Positions 22,267 through 33,990 are shown, counted from the first letter of the stretch. The stretch: 64,000 nt of DNA from Melampsora larici-populina 98AG31 (GCF_000204055.1 NW_006768774.1:160133-224132); one strand, 5' to 3'. The notes: a model not told the origin generated them from the letters alone. Numbers and translations are program-made.

Positions 22267-23892
22267 TGTAGAACTTATAACCCAACAAGGGTTATACAGA
22301 GCTGGAAGAAGATAATGTACTAATAAAATGACTAGTAGAAGTTGTCTAAGGACTGCTCTTCTAAAACAACACAATCAGAAAGAGCTCGTTTGTATTGAGT
22401 ACTGATAAGGCACCAGAGAAATATAACTTCACACGTAATTTTAACTTCAAAAGCACACTTTGTATTACTATCAACACTGCTATAGTGTTATTCCCAATTG
22501 ATAACTGAAAGAAATAAGCAATATCTGATTGATATTATTCCCAATAAGTCTTTATGACTATAAAACTAAAGTAAATTTCTCTTTATAACTGTAATAAGGG
22601 GCGTATTTAAGTGACCAGGTACTATTAAAATAAGTTTATAATGATAAACAAAATAATAATGGCGTAAATGATAAAGAAAAAAGGGGAACAACAGTCCCAA
22701 AACCCTCTCAAAGTATATATAACAATGTACTAGAACTTTTACAATGGTCAACAGCCTCAAAACCAATCAAATCCGCCCAAAATTCCCTAAAAACCCTATG
22801 ATGACGCAATGTAATGATTTTGTTACTAATAAATGATGTAATTTTCACAGCTAAAAGTGATCAATGACGCAATAATATGATGTACAGCACTTCTTATGAT
22901 GAATACAGGTGATTTTTTCCTTGTAAACTAGCTGAAAACCAATTTTTGAGATTACGAATTTTTTCAGATGTGCTCCAATTTTTGATTACTAAAGTGCATC
23001 TTGTAGCCCACGTGTTACTGATCATTTCTGACACCTACATGACCTACTTCTGATGAGTGATGAGTAAGATATTGAGTTGTGAAGTTAAGGTTTTTAGTGT
23101 TACATGTGACTTGTGACTGTAAATTCGAGATTCACACCAATTCTTTATTTGCCTTATAACTTTTTACACACACCTCCGTTACTAATGATTTAAAGTTTGT
23201 ACATTATGTAATCCACTCTTCTGCGTTGAATGAGCCATCTACCAACCTATTCTGACGTCATTTGACATATGTAATTAGCTGAAAACCTCCATTTTCCACG
23301 AATTTCACCCATTTTCTTCACTTTTCACAGCTGCCACCCTCTTTTTCTTGCTCATGTAATATGACATCATCATCTATAACCTTAAAAATCCCGGAAAATC
23401 CTCTTGGCAACCTTAAATTCCATCACTACCACTATTACACAACCAAACTACACGTGTACCTCTTGTTTACCAACTTCAAAAAAGTGCCTTTTTCCTAATA
23501 ACTTCTGTTTCTACTTATCAACCTTGAAGATTAAAATTGTCATAGTATAATATAATGTTGTTCTTTCATATTCTAACCTCATAATACCCATAACTTTATT
23601 TTTACTAACCTAAAAACCATTTTCCAACCTTTGTACCTATAATTTCGAATTTTTCTTATGTTTTTCTTTCTTTCTTTTTGTAATAAATTTGTAAGTAAAC
23701 TATAATGATCTTAATATATAATGTGAAATAAAATGATGTAATGTTGACCTAATGACCAATACATAAGCCTACAAGAGCTTCAATTGATCAAAAACCTCCA
23801 TTTTGAATTTTCTTTCCTGCTGAATCCTGCTAATAAACTGGTAAACTGGTAATTGTGAATTTTTTAATTGATCCCATAAATTGATCACCACA
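22267..23892. mobile_element. Probable solo LTR (about 1.6 kb) inside the DIRS
   Basis: The insert starts TGTAGAAC and ends CACCACA, the TG...CA ends of an LTR, and has no coding frame. The sequence ACGCTG occurs on both sides (22263-22268 and 23893-23898). With TG...CA ends the target duplication would be ACGC; a 5- or 6-bp duplication with shifted ends is equally possible. Removing the insert plus one repeat joins the Gag frame to the RT frame without a shift (T-L-D-L-I-E-K across the join). The interior is AT-rich and differs sharply in composition from the DIRS coding sequence around it. Confidence 0.75.
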
Positions 23893-26800
23893 ACGCTGGA
23901 CTTGATAGAGAAGCACGGTTATGTTCTGCAGGGTTTCAGATATGGTTTCACTCAGGGGATTCCACAGCATACCATCGGAAACAAGAAGTTCTACGCGCCG
24001 GATAATCACGCGACTAGTACCAAAGAGAAGAGCGAGATAAGAGAGAAATTGTCGAAAGAGCTGAAGTCAGGACCAATGCGCGGCCCGTTCACAGAGGAGG
24101 AGGTCCTTTCTACCCTCGGCTTCTTTAGGACCAGCCCGATGGGGATGGTAACGAATAACGACGGATCAACACGGGTTATAAACGATCTATCTCACCCAAA
24201 AAGAATAGAAGGTTTGTCGTCAGTAAACTCGTTAGTAGACAAGGAGGATTTCAAGACCAGTTGGGATGATTTTAAAACAGTAGCGACTTTCTTTAGCCAA
24301 GAAAAAGGTATACTAGAGCTAGGAATCTTTGACTGGGAAAAAGCCTACCGGCAAATTCCCACCTGCCCTGATCAATGGAGATACTTAATGCTCAAAACCT
24401 CAGAAGGACGTTACATCTTAGACACGAGGGTATCATTTGGTGGCGTTGCCGGCTGCGGGAGTTTCGGGGGTCCAGCCGACGCCTGGAGAGCGATAATGAA
24501 GAAAAAGTTCGATTTTGTAGAAGTGTTCAGGTGGGTCGACAACAACTTGTTCATAAGGAGAGCAGGGGCGATCAACCAGACGTCGATGAAGGAGGTGGTA
24601 GACGCTAGTGCCGAGCTGGGAGTAAAAACCAACGAAGGAAAGTACTCTGAGTTCCAAACCGAACAAAAGTACATAGGATTCATCTGGAACGGACGAGACA
24701 AGTCAGTGCGCCTCCCAGAACAAAAGAGACAGGAACGCCTACAGCAAATACGAGAAGCAATAGCAAATGAAGGGCCACACACTCACAAAGCGATACAAAA
24801 ATTGACAGGAAGGCTGGACCATGTCACATACATGCTCCCTCAAATGCGATGTTACAACGTACACTACACCAAATGTAATCTTTACCGGGCGGTAAAGAAA
24901 ACTACTGACATAGAAAAGTCTTGAGGCAACAGGAAGAGAGCTAAAAATCTGAAAAAATATACACCTTGTTCCTAGATGTTGGGGCGTCATGATGAGTATT
25001 TTTTTGTATTTTACACACAGATATTGGTTTATGTACTAACAATAAACGCTGAAAATCATCAAAAACTCACATGTAACAATACCTGAAATTTGGGTCATGA
25101 GTATGAAGACAATATTTTGTGGTCTAAAAACTTCATTACCTTTTGCAATTCTGCTCCAAATAACTCGATTTTTGGTTCATTCAAAAGCTGAACTATTCTC
25201 CTTCACACTTCATAATGTTAGTAAGGTTCTATCTAGTCATTTAAACACTCTACATATGTTCAAACAGTTCTGCATGAATAGCTCTGTAGGATCTTTTTTA
25301 GAACAGCTACAGATGTGATGTCTCAATGAAAAATTTAGAGGAAAGACTCACCTTTATAATGCACTTCAAATTGAGTGATTTGATTCAGAACTGCAAAAGG
25401 TATTGATGTTTGAAGATTCCAAAATCCTGTCTTCAAAATCAAGGGCCAAATTTCAGGTATTGTTACAGGTGGGTTTTTGATGATTCTCAGCCTTTATTGT
25501 TAGTACATTAACCAATATCCGTGTGTAAAATACAAAAAAATACTCATCATGACGCCCCAACATCTAGGAACAAGGTGCATATTTTTTCAGATTTTTAGCT
25601 CTCTTCCTGTTGCCTCAGGACTTTTCTATGTCAGTAGTTTTCTTTACCGCCCGGTAAAGATTACATTTGGTGTAGTGGTAGGCCTCTACGGAATGTTAGC
25701 GAGTTGGAGGAACGAGCTGGCGATTAGAGGTATGCCGAAGGACGTAAGAGAAGACCTTCGGGAGTGGGAAGAAGTCCTATCCAAGTTCACGAACCATAGA
25801 CTGCTTCCCAAGAAGGGAGTTGAGAACATAGGTTGGATAGGCAATGCGTCGACAGGTTTTGGAATCGGAGTGATCGTTGGAAAGAGTTGGACGCAGTTGA
25901 AACTCAAAGACGGCTGGAATGAGAGAGACGAGAGAGGGGTGAAACGCGGCATTGCTTGGCTAGAAACAGTCGCGGTAAGGATGGGCCTCGAAATGATCCA
26001 AAACACAGTTGAAACAAAGGGGCGAAGGTTTTTCCTGACGGACAACACCGGAACGGAAGCCGCTATTCGGAACCAAAAATCCAGGGACAGGTCAGTAAAC
26101 GACGAATGGAAGTTACTTCAGAAAGAACTCGCTTACCTCGATTGTGAACTGGAAGAAAGATACGTAAGAACTGGGGACAACAACGCCGACATTCTATCAA
26201 GAGGAGACAGAGGAACAAAAAAGTTGAAGTACTACTCAAGACCACAGGTCCCGAAACATCTAACAACAACGCAGCCACAGATACGGTACTGGTATCGTAT
26301 TGGCGATACCAGCACCGTATCCTTTTATAAGGTACCTTCAGATCCGGTACTGCGTACCGTACCTCAAACCAAATACGATACATGATATCGTATCGGGGCG
26401 GCGGGCACGCCTTATAGCCTTCAAGCCAGTATCGTATTCAGTGTAGTCACCAAATACGGTACTATACCGGTATTGGCTCCAAACAAGGCGGTACAATACG
26501 GTACCGTACCGCCTTGATAAACCAAGATACGGGTACTATATTGTACCTGATTCAGCTACTAGTATTTGGGATACCGTGAAAGTACCTTTGACTCACAGAT
26601 GACAAAGTTACACAAATTTGGTTGTCATTAGGGAGCAGGAGCATAAGGAAAAAAACATACGGGCATAGAATATAAGAGGCATACAGGGCATAGCATAATA
26701 AAAAGAAAGTATACACAAGGAAAACAACAAAAAGGAAATAGAAAACAAAATTGATGTCAAACAGCTGAATTCCCTTCCCGCCTCCTACGAGAGTTCTCAT

Positions 26801-29800
26801 CGTTTGAGATACACTGTTGCATGACCGTTTGTGCATGTTTAAACTGGCCCTTCATTTGCACACCTTCCACCGACCACATACGCCCAGAGACCAGCCGTTC
26901 TATTGGTCAAGGTTTGAGAGAGCTTCGGTCGGTGGTGCACACATCGGCAGCTGATGAGAAAGTTCTCTCAACAGGGCATGATGTGGCACTTATTGCAAGG
27001 TAATCCCGTGCGAGGTGGGCCAAGATTGGATATTTACCTTCATTGACCTTCAGAATAAAAAGATAAAACGATGCACAAAGGATAAGTTAGCCACAGATAG
27101 GTCGGAATGAGAACAAAAGAGATCCCACCTTCCACCATTCCAAAGCTAAGTGAGGATTCATTTCCACCTCTGAAGAAGGCTCTTCAGCCATTTCCAGGTA
27201 AGATCGTAGTTCATTGGCTGTGTTTCGACGATTGAGTTCTTTATGTCAACGAAAATCCTCATCTTCGGCTGCTAAGCTGACCCCGCGTGGACCTTTGGCA
27301 GTTGAAGAAGTGGGTGTAGACGGGCCTTGGGCCTCAATGTTGCTCTTCTTGTCGTTGTAAGCGGTCTCTATCAACTCTTTGGCCCTGTAAGCTTCATTCG
27401 AGCTTGATCCAAATGCATAATCAAAGTAGTCCAATCGAAGGCTCGGATTCATGATCGTGGCAAGCATTAAGGTGTCTGAGCTAAGCGCCTCCTTGAGATA
27501 GGCCTCCACGCGCACGAGCATTGCGTGATACATGGGGAAAAGGGGTTCTGATCGTGATGCAGTTGCGTCGATTCGCTTTTGAAGGCTCTTCTTGAGCTTG
27601 ACATACTCACGTATGAGGACAGAGCCCATTGGTCCATCTTGTTCGAAGAACTTGGTCAACGTCTCAAACTCCTACATTTGATTGAATGTTATCAGTATTG
27701 GTGAAATGTTAATGATCAAAAAACATCAATGACCTACCTTCAGAACAGAGATGATCTCTCGCACTTGTCGCCATTCATCAGGTGTAATCATCACCTTGTT
27801 GAAAATCCCTCGCGGGCGATGGACATCGGGCGCTAAAGGAGTTTCGCCGGCGCGGCTTGGACCGGCCCTGCGAGGTGGGTCCATCTGATCTTCTTTAAGC
27901 ATTTGATCGATGACCTATCAAATATACCAGCTGTTCAATAACGAAAGATAAGGAAGAGAAGATTGATATGTCACTTACCTCGTGTGCATTGTAAAGCCGT
28001 TGCCAACATTGCAGCTTGATGTTCCAGCGTATCCCATACCCTGGGATTGGTCGTGGGAGTTGCTCGGAAAGCAAGGCTTTGGAAACGGCATCAAACAGGG
28101 AGCACATCACAGCTGATCCTCCAATCTTGCGACCAATTACATCAAGCTGAAATAAATTGAAAACAGTCAGATAAAAGTAATATATCAGTATAGGAAATAA
28201 GAATAAGCAACACACCTTTGACATAAGCGTGTGGACTGCATTGGACTCGTTGCGGTTGGTTGCTGGAGTAATTGCATCATCGGCAGGGAGAGGAGGTGGA
28301 AGATGAGGACCGTCTATTACACCATACCAATCTACGCTCTCTTCAGATGCCTTCAACTCTGTGTCATCTACTTCAGCGTCATTGTCTGTATCCAAAGCAG
28401 CTTCTTCGTCTTGATTTTTGTCTTCTTCAGGAATCGAGTGTAGGGTGGTGGTTGGCACTGGGAAATCACCCAGCATGGTAGATTTGACTAGAGCAGGTGG
28501 TGGCGCTTGTAATCCGAGAGCCTGAAGTCCGGCATTGACGATGAGTGCGAGCTTGTGACATACACAACGGACACGGTGCTTCTCGTGGTTCCATTTAAAG
28601 TCTTCGCCTCGATCGTCGCTGTACTTCTTAAGACGAACTTTCATTGCTTCGGCGAGAGTATTATTGTTACTTCCTGAATCATGAGTCTGCTCCAACATGT
28701 AGATAAGGGGATAAGAATTAGCTTTATGGATGTTGAAGAATCATTTGAAATAGATCAAAAAAGCAAAAAAGAACTTATCTTATTGTGAATCCCATGCTTG
28801 GTCAGGAGATTTATCAAAGGCTCAGCAAGCCACTCCCCTTTGTGATGCCAAGCGATCAGCTTGAGGGCCAGGTGACGGGTCACAAACTTCCAGTCTTTAG
28901 TAACAAATGTCAGTGCCGCTCCAAGGAATCCGTACCGGTTTCCCTTGGTCGTCCACGCATCGTGGATAAGGCCAAAGGAGCTATTAAGGTTCTGCAAAGT
29001 ATCGGAAAAAAGAATAAGTAACGTTGTCATAAGAAAAGATGTAACAAGGAAAATAGAAATAGGAAATGTGACTTTACCTTGAGTTCATCAAAGACAGAAG
29101 ATCGCATATCCATGTATGCCTCATGAGCAAACTTAGCAACCCACGTTCTTCCATAGAGTTGAGCATGTGGGTTAGCGAACCTGAAAGCTGCACGTAAATA
29201 TTGATCTTGCATTCTAAGCCACGGTTGAGCTGTCCGGATCACCCACATCCCCATCAACTGATTAAGAGTCTTGTTATCGAATTTTGGAACCTTTTGTGCA
29301 AAATTCAAGATTGAGTTTTGACCGTCCTCGGTTGGATTAGTTGGTTGGTTCTTCTTTTCATATGCTGTGAGTGGCAGTATACATCCTTGATCAATTGCGA
29401 CGTCCCTCTTCTTGCAGCCAGGCCTTCCAGACTTCCCGGGTTGCATAGATCCGTCTCGATGGGTCCAAAGGTTTGAAGTGGAACCTCCAGCACTGCTGAC
29501 ATCCTTTCGGCAATATTTACAACAGCGGTGAGTTCCTTCGAGGTTGAGCGCCCCGAAATAATCTTTGATCGGATCAAAGATGACTTCAACTTTCTTGGAT
29601 TTCTTCTTAGCAACCTTTTCATTCTCTTCTTCTGAATCTTGTATTAAATCAACCTCCAGTTCCAATCCTACTTGGCCAGATGAAGATTGTTTGGGGTTGG
29701 TTTGCGAAGGAAGATCTTGTGCTGGTTGTTGTGCTGCCTTAGATCGCTTTCGTGGTTTCTTGGTGGGGTTTTGAGAGCTTTTGCGGCGTTGCTTACTAGT

Positions 29801-30914
29801 AGTAGTGTGAGTTGATTGATCAGAAGATTCGTCGTCTGATGGGATGATGACGCTTTGCTTGCGCTTGGTAGAAGTCTGAGCAGATGCATCAGATTCTGAA
29901 TCCTCGTGCTGACGTTTAATGGAACGGCGTGAGTCGGTTGGCGGTACCATCATGTGGGATTGTTTCCTAGCAGGTGAAGGTCGGTCACTGCGTCGGCGGG
30001 AGTCGGTTGCAATAGACGAAGAAGACATATTGGTAACTGAGAGCAATATAGCTTTAGGACGGGTGATACTAAAAGAATTAAAAATCTGATGAAAGATATG
30101 ATCTGAATGAAACGTCGGTTGATGGAATTAATAGAATAGAATTATTAGAGGAAGGATTTGATAATCGAAAAGGTGGGATCAGAATGAAGAAATTAGTAAA
30201 TTATGAGTCAGATGTTAAAACGGGTAAGGGATTGATAAGAGTGGATATAAAGAAAATGAGTGAGTGAACTTGGGGACAAACGGGTCGATGTAGGCGAGGG
30301 TGAAGCCTGGTGATGTAGCCATTCCTCTGGCTCAGCTAAATCATGAACTGGTTCCATTGGTCTCGTCGCAAGCGTCCCCCTAGATGGATTGATGAAGGGG
30401 TCAATGTTGATGAGACGCACGTGACTAGAAAACTAGGAAATACTTACCAGATTGGGGAAGATACCGAGCCCATGGGTCGAGATACTGGACCAATCGGTGA
30501 AGGTAGTGACACAATATGTGGAACATGTGTGGAGGAGTACATGATCGAGATACAAAGGGATACTGTACCCGAAACCGGGGTACGGTACTATATCGTATCC
30601 AGAATCATAGGGGCAATTTGGATACGGTACTAAACCGTACCCGCTGACCCGATACCCTGAAACTGTGATATCTGATATCATACCGTGGGGTCCGGTACGA
30701 TACGCAGTACCGTACCTTAAAAAAAAACCTGTTTTTTGACCCCTGAGTACCGTACTTGACCCCAAATACGGTACTACCGGATACAATACCGCCGACCACG
30801 GATACGGTACGGTACGATAACGGTACTAGTATAGTATCTGTGGCTGCGTTGCTAACAAGGTACATTGAATATGAGTCAGAAGAAGAATACGAAAAAAGAA
30901 CGCGCAACCTTTGA
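23893..30914 (+). CDS. DIRS reverse transcriptase-RNase H, split by a foldback element and a hAT
   Basis: Three coding pieces in one logical frame: 23893-24861, 25681-26266 and 30859-30914. RT motifs: NNDGSTRVINDLSHPK, LELGIFDWEKAYRQIP (first catalytic Asp), RVSFGGVAGCGSFGGP, and FRWVDNNLFIRR where DIRS RTs usually have two acidic residues but this copy has Asp-Asn. RNase H part: WIGNASTGFGIGVIVG, AWLETVAVRMG, FFLTDNTGTEAAI and VRTGDNNADILSRG. After the inserts are discounted, the frame ends at TGA 30912-30914, so it overlaps the recombinase start at 30871 by 44 bases in another frame. No internal stop is present. The Asp-Asn motif suggests this copy would not be catalytically active. Confidence 0.85.
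24862..25677. mobile_element. 816-bp CACTA-type foldback element
   Basis: The ends start CACTACACCAAATG and are inverted copies of each other over at least 225 bp at high identity, with weaker pairing further in, so almost the whole element can fold on itself. The end contains its own 18-bp palindrome CTTTACCGGGCGGTAAAG. The 3-bp direct repeat GTA flanks it (24859-24861 and 25678-25680), as expected for CACTA elements. There is no coding frame of its own. It is non-autonomous, and its ends (CACTACACC) differ from those of the large CACTA at 37237 (CACTGGGAGG), so it answers to a different transposase. Confidence 0.9.
26280..26570. repeat. Palindrome-rich left subterminal zone of the second hAT
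   Basis: Repeated short motifs ATACGGTAC, GGTATCG and their complements occur at high density here and again, mirrored, at 30560-30840. They are likely transposase binding sites; that role is inferred from position. Confidence 0.65.
26757..30028 (-). pseudogene. hAT transposase with BED finger and two TGA stops
   Basis: Start MSSSSIATDSRRRSDRPSP at 30028; final stop at 26757. Layout: a long Lys/Ser-rich, probably disordered and nuclear-targeted N-terminus (SKQRRKSSQNPTKKPRKRSK); BED finger RCCKYCRKDVSSAGGSTSNL followed by WTHRD; LNQLMGMWVIRTAQPW; FGLIHDAWTTKGNRYGFLG (catalytic region); RVRCVCHKLALIVNAGLQ; IKLQCWQRLYNAHE; then LATIMNPSLRLDYFDYAFGS and the dimerisation domain with CPVERTFSSAADV. 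About six introns. The frame has TGA at 27248-27246 and 26909-26907, both preceded by T, with normal hAT sequence continuing after each. The enzyme would be truncated before the dimerisation domain, so this copy is probably inactive. Confidence 0.85.
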
Positions 30915-32078
30915 GAGCGTAACAAGAAATGAAGGCCGTGAGGACGAGGACAGATGGCGCAAACCCGTGTCAGAACATCTAGTGAAGGGAGCATGGACCG
31001 ACAGCACAAAGAGAAGTTACGGCAGCGCCGTACAAAAATTTAAAAGTTATATAGAAAGCACGGGAAGGGTTTTTAACGTCGAGGAGCCGATAAACGAGAA
31101 AGACGTGTATGGTTTTGTAGTATGGGCCGGCCCGTCAGAGGTAGAGAAGTCATCAGGACCAGCAAAAGAAATCCAAGCAAAGACAGTAGAAAAGTATCTA
31201 GCAGGAATAAAGGCCTGGCAGGTCGCAAAGCACTTGAAGCAACTTGTCCTTGACAAGCAGACAATCGATTGGTTGTTAAAATCGACGGCAAGGAGCGAGG
31301 AACGTAAGAAACCATTAGGAGAACGGAAAGAGCAGAAGGAGAAGAAACCAATAAGAGTTCAAAAATTATTCGAAATGATCGCAGACCTGAACAACAAGTC
31401 CAAGGCACACGACCTCGCCATAACCATAGCCCTTTGCGCCTTTTGGGGAATGGCACGACTGGGCGAGCTTGTGAGAGAAACAGTTTTAGAAGGCGCAATC
31501 AAATTGGAAGACCTGTCTTTTAAGGATTCGAGAAACGGAAAGGTGGCAATCTTAAGATTATGGAAAGCTAAAACAGCAAAACCGGGCGAACCGCAGTTCA
31601 TAAAGTAAGTGTAGTTCCGACCAAACAGAGAAACACAGATGATCCTTACCTAACCACCGAGCAATCTCCTTTTCCTTTTGTCGTTCGGAATAGGATGACT
31701 GAGCAAAATTCAGTGTTAGATCCAGTGGGAGCACTGACAAGATTAGTGTTCGCGGAGCATAAAGGAAGCGACGGGAAAGCCATCCTCTTCTCATACTTAG
31801 TAGACGGGGAACGACAAACTCTATCAAGGTTAAGATTCACAAAGATGATGGAAAACGTGTGGGGAAAGCACGGTGTACAAAGCGGCGATTGGTCGGGACA
31901 CTCCTTTCGAGTTGGCGGAGCATCTTTGAGATTCAATTTGGGCTGGGAGAAAGAGCGGATCATGGAGATTGGAAGGTGGAAGTCGAAAGCGGTCGATATC
32001 TACCTAAAAGAGTTCAAGGAAAAAGAAAAAGAAGAAACAAAAGAGTTTCTATGGTTAATTGATCGGAGAAACAAATGA
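30871..32078 (+). CDS. DIRS tyrosine recombinase, two exons
   Basis: Start MSQKKNTKKERATFES at 30871, inside the end of the RNase H frame. Exon 1 runs to 31604 and exon 2 from 31694 to the stop at 32078; the intron starts GTAAGT and ends TAG, and the codon split is in phase. About 372 residues. N-terminal SAM-like core-binding part: LVKGAWTDSTKRSYGSAVQ, VEKYLAGIKAWQVAKHL. Catalytic part: the first Arg in FWGMARLGELV, HxxR in SGHSFRVGGASLRF, and the nucleophile region GRWKSKAVDIYLKEF with the Tyr. All hallmark residues of a tyrosine recombinase are present. It would insert the circular DNA copy of the element. No stops or shifts. Confidence 0.92.
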
Positions 32079-32467
32079 AGATCCACTGTAGAAGAAAAAG
32101 TTTTGCCCTGCATGGAATCTTAGAAATTGCAGGAGGTAGTTTGAACAAGGTTTAAGGTTTGAAACATGCAATACAGACGAGCCCCAATAGGAAATTACGA
32201 CTCAACTAGTCAGGCTCGCATAGAGTTTGATGGGATGCTCAACGAGTTGAGACTCGATACGAGCCCAACTATGCGGGATGCTGAGCACCGGACCACCAAA
32301 CTCTAATTCTCCCCCCACACTACCCGGCGAGCCACAAACAGAACGCGTCTCGTCAAATCGGTAAGTTTTAACCGTGACGAAAACGAGCGCGCACCCGGGA
32401 CCGGGCTCCCCCAAACAACCCCTTCCTCAGCATATGTACACATATGCCTAGGTAGGAGTAGTGTCAC
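32079..32467. other. DIRS 3' region, GC-rich with small inverted motifs
   Basis: Sequence after the recombinase stop changes to a GC-rich stretch (32180-32420) with partly repeated blocks such as GGGATGCTCAACGAG and GGGATGCTGAGCACC, and the palindrome CATATGTACACATATG at about 32430-32445. In DIRS elements the 3' side holds the internal complementary and terminal repeats. I could not match it to the 5' end by eye. Confidence 0.45.
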
Positions 32468-33639
32468 GTGAGGTATAGAAACACAATAATCTCACATTGG
32501 AAGAGATTTGTAGAATGGACTTCTAGTATAGCAAGAGACTACAATGTCATTTATCAACACGCCCCTGGGGAATGTCCAGAAGAATCTGCAATGCAGGCTG
32601 CTGCTCAACTTGTTTCTGAGCAACAGAAGACTGATGAATTGCTTTCCAACATTACAGAGGATGTCGAGGAAGCAATACTGTCTAATTCAGCAATGTCACT
32701 TTTTAATCTGCTCAACCCAGTCAATGGATCTAGTAACAAGCAACATCCAGCCCGATTGTTTGAAACTCAGGCCAATGATCAACCAACAAAATCTTTGGTC
32801 TTTAATGATCAACACGGCGCTCACCTTTCTAACACCTGTTTAATCGACATCCGAGCTACCAACGATAGTCAAGTCAAAAAACATCGAGGTAATGAGCGCG
32901 CTAGAGTTGATGTTGACCAGTTAAGAAAGACTCCAGGTGGAAAAATGAATCCGAGCGAATGCAGTAAGTTAGTAGCTGTCGTCATGAAAAGCACAGAGGT
33001 TACACCTACTGGTGTTTCACGAATCCACCGATGGAATATTGCTGTGAAGCTGGATTTATTTCAGCACATACAAAATACTTCAACTCGCCTGGACTTACCA
33101 ACTAATGCCATCATCACGGGAGGGGGAATCAGTCAAAATAACCCACTCGAGCATGGCAAGTTTGTCGTCATCATCAAAAATAGTGTAAGTACATATCGTT
33201 CATCTGTTCAAACAGTTTACTCAAGATATTCATTAGCAAATGTCTTTATCAGAGACTGTACCTTGGGAAGACTCTAAGTGTCTATATCTATAAAAACAAG
33301 AGGCACGCTTGGATCAAGACTGCTAAATCTCGAGACGAACTTTCATATCTCTCGGTCCAACTTTTTAACTACAACCCATCTTACCCAGTTGTCACACCTG
33401 CCGATCACCTGTCTCCAGACGAGTGCACCTTCGCTCGCATCGAATCTACTCACATTTTATATGTATTCCCTCCGTCTCAAGGTTTGGCATTCTCTCGCAT
33501 GCCAGATGGAGGATCTTACTCGATACCAGCTGTTTTCAGCCGTTTGGTCCAATCATTCAACACCCCATCCTTTATCAGAGCTTTTGAAAAGCAGCTCAAA
33601 GCATCAACAACCAATCAAGTCGATCAGGACCAAGACTGA
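32468..33639 (+). pseudogene. P-like transposase, 3' part (after the DIRS)
   Basis: The frame opens at 32468 with YRNTIISHWKRFVEW and has no good start of its own. It continues to 33183, then an intron (donor GTAAGT at 33184, acceptor at 33252) leads to a last exon 33253-33639 with VYIYKNKRHAWIKTAKSRDE and a stop at 33637-33639. It lies on the same strand as the 16246-19209 transposase, in the same element and with the same exon style. I infer that it is the displaced C-terminal part: FFxxF-like hydrophobic and basic segments but no catalytic motif. An alternative is a separate accessory gene of the element. Confidence 0.55.
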
Positions 33640-33990
33640 TGCTCTTTGAGTATCTCCAAATTTTGCAATTTTTTCTACGGTTCTATTTGAGTTTATCCTT
33701 TCCATTACTTCACTCATTTCAAGCTCTAAATTACACTTGTTATACTTTTCTAGCGCTACTTGTTTTTTCTTCATGTCTAGCCAGGTCTAGCCTTTTTGAA
33801 ATCATGTTACTCTGTCCTTGTTCGTTCAGAAATTCATTCATTTTGATTGTTGAGCCCTAAAACAACATCGTCTGACCCTGTGCTGTTAACAACCAGTAAA
33901 ACTGGTTTTTTTGGTTTTTTTTAAAAAAAAATAAAAAAAAAGAGGTTAGTGACGAAAAAGGTCGGAATCTGACTTTTTTGAAAAAATCTA

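Larger units (their letters stand above)
26267..30851 (-). mobile_element. Second hAT transposon inside the DIRS RNase H frame
   Basis: Inverted ends CAACGCAGCCACAGATAC (26267-26284 and 30834-30851). The direct repeat CTAACAA flanks it (26260-26266 and 30852-30858), seven identical bases, consistent with an 8-bp duplication carrying one mismatch. Subterminal zones 26280-26570 and 30560-30840 are packed with TACGGTAC/GGTACCGTA palindromes. It carries one minus-strand transposase gene with two nonsense codons. It differs from the hAT at 9866-13960 in ends, subterminal motifs and protein, so it is another family. Confidence 0.92.
19230..32460 (+). mobile_element. DIRS-type tyrosine-recombinase retrotransposon, three inserts inside (ends approximate)
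   Basis: Order on the plus strand is Gag-like protein, reverse transcriptase, RNase H, then a tyrosine recombinase overlapping the RNase H frame. This is the DIRS arrangement; there is no integrase or protease. The element interrupts the P-like transposase gene between 19198 and 32468, which bounds it. I could not resolve its terminal or split repeats, and no target duplication is evident, as expected for recombinase-mediated insertion. It carries a solo-LTR-like insert, a CACTA-type foldback and a hAT. Removing these three leaves an element of about 6.2 kb. Confidence 0.85.

Noticed and set aside
25549..25677. Start of an RNase H protein at 25549
   Set aside because: This part lies inside the inverted arm of the foldback element; the real coding sequence resumes at 25678-25681 in the DIRS frame.
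19467..32078. A Ty3/gypsy or Ty1/copia LTR retrotransposon
   Set aside because: There is no protease or integrase, the RT is of DIRS type, and the last gene is a tyrosine recombinase with R, HxxR and Y.
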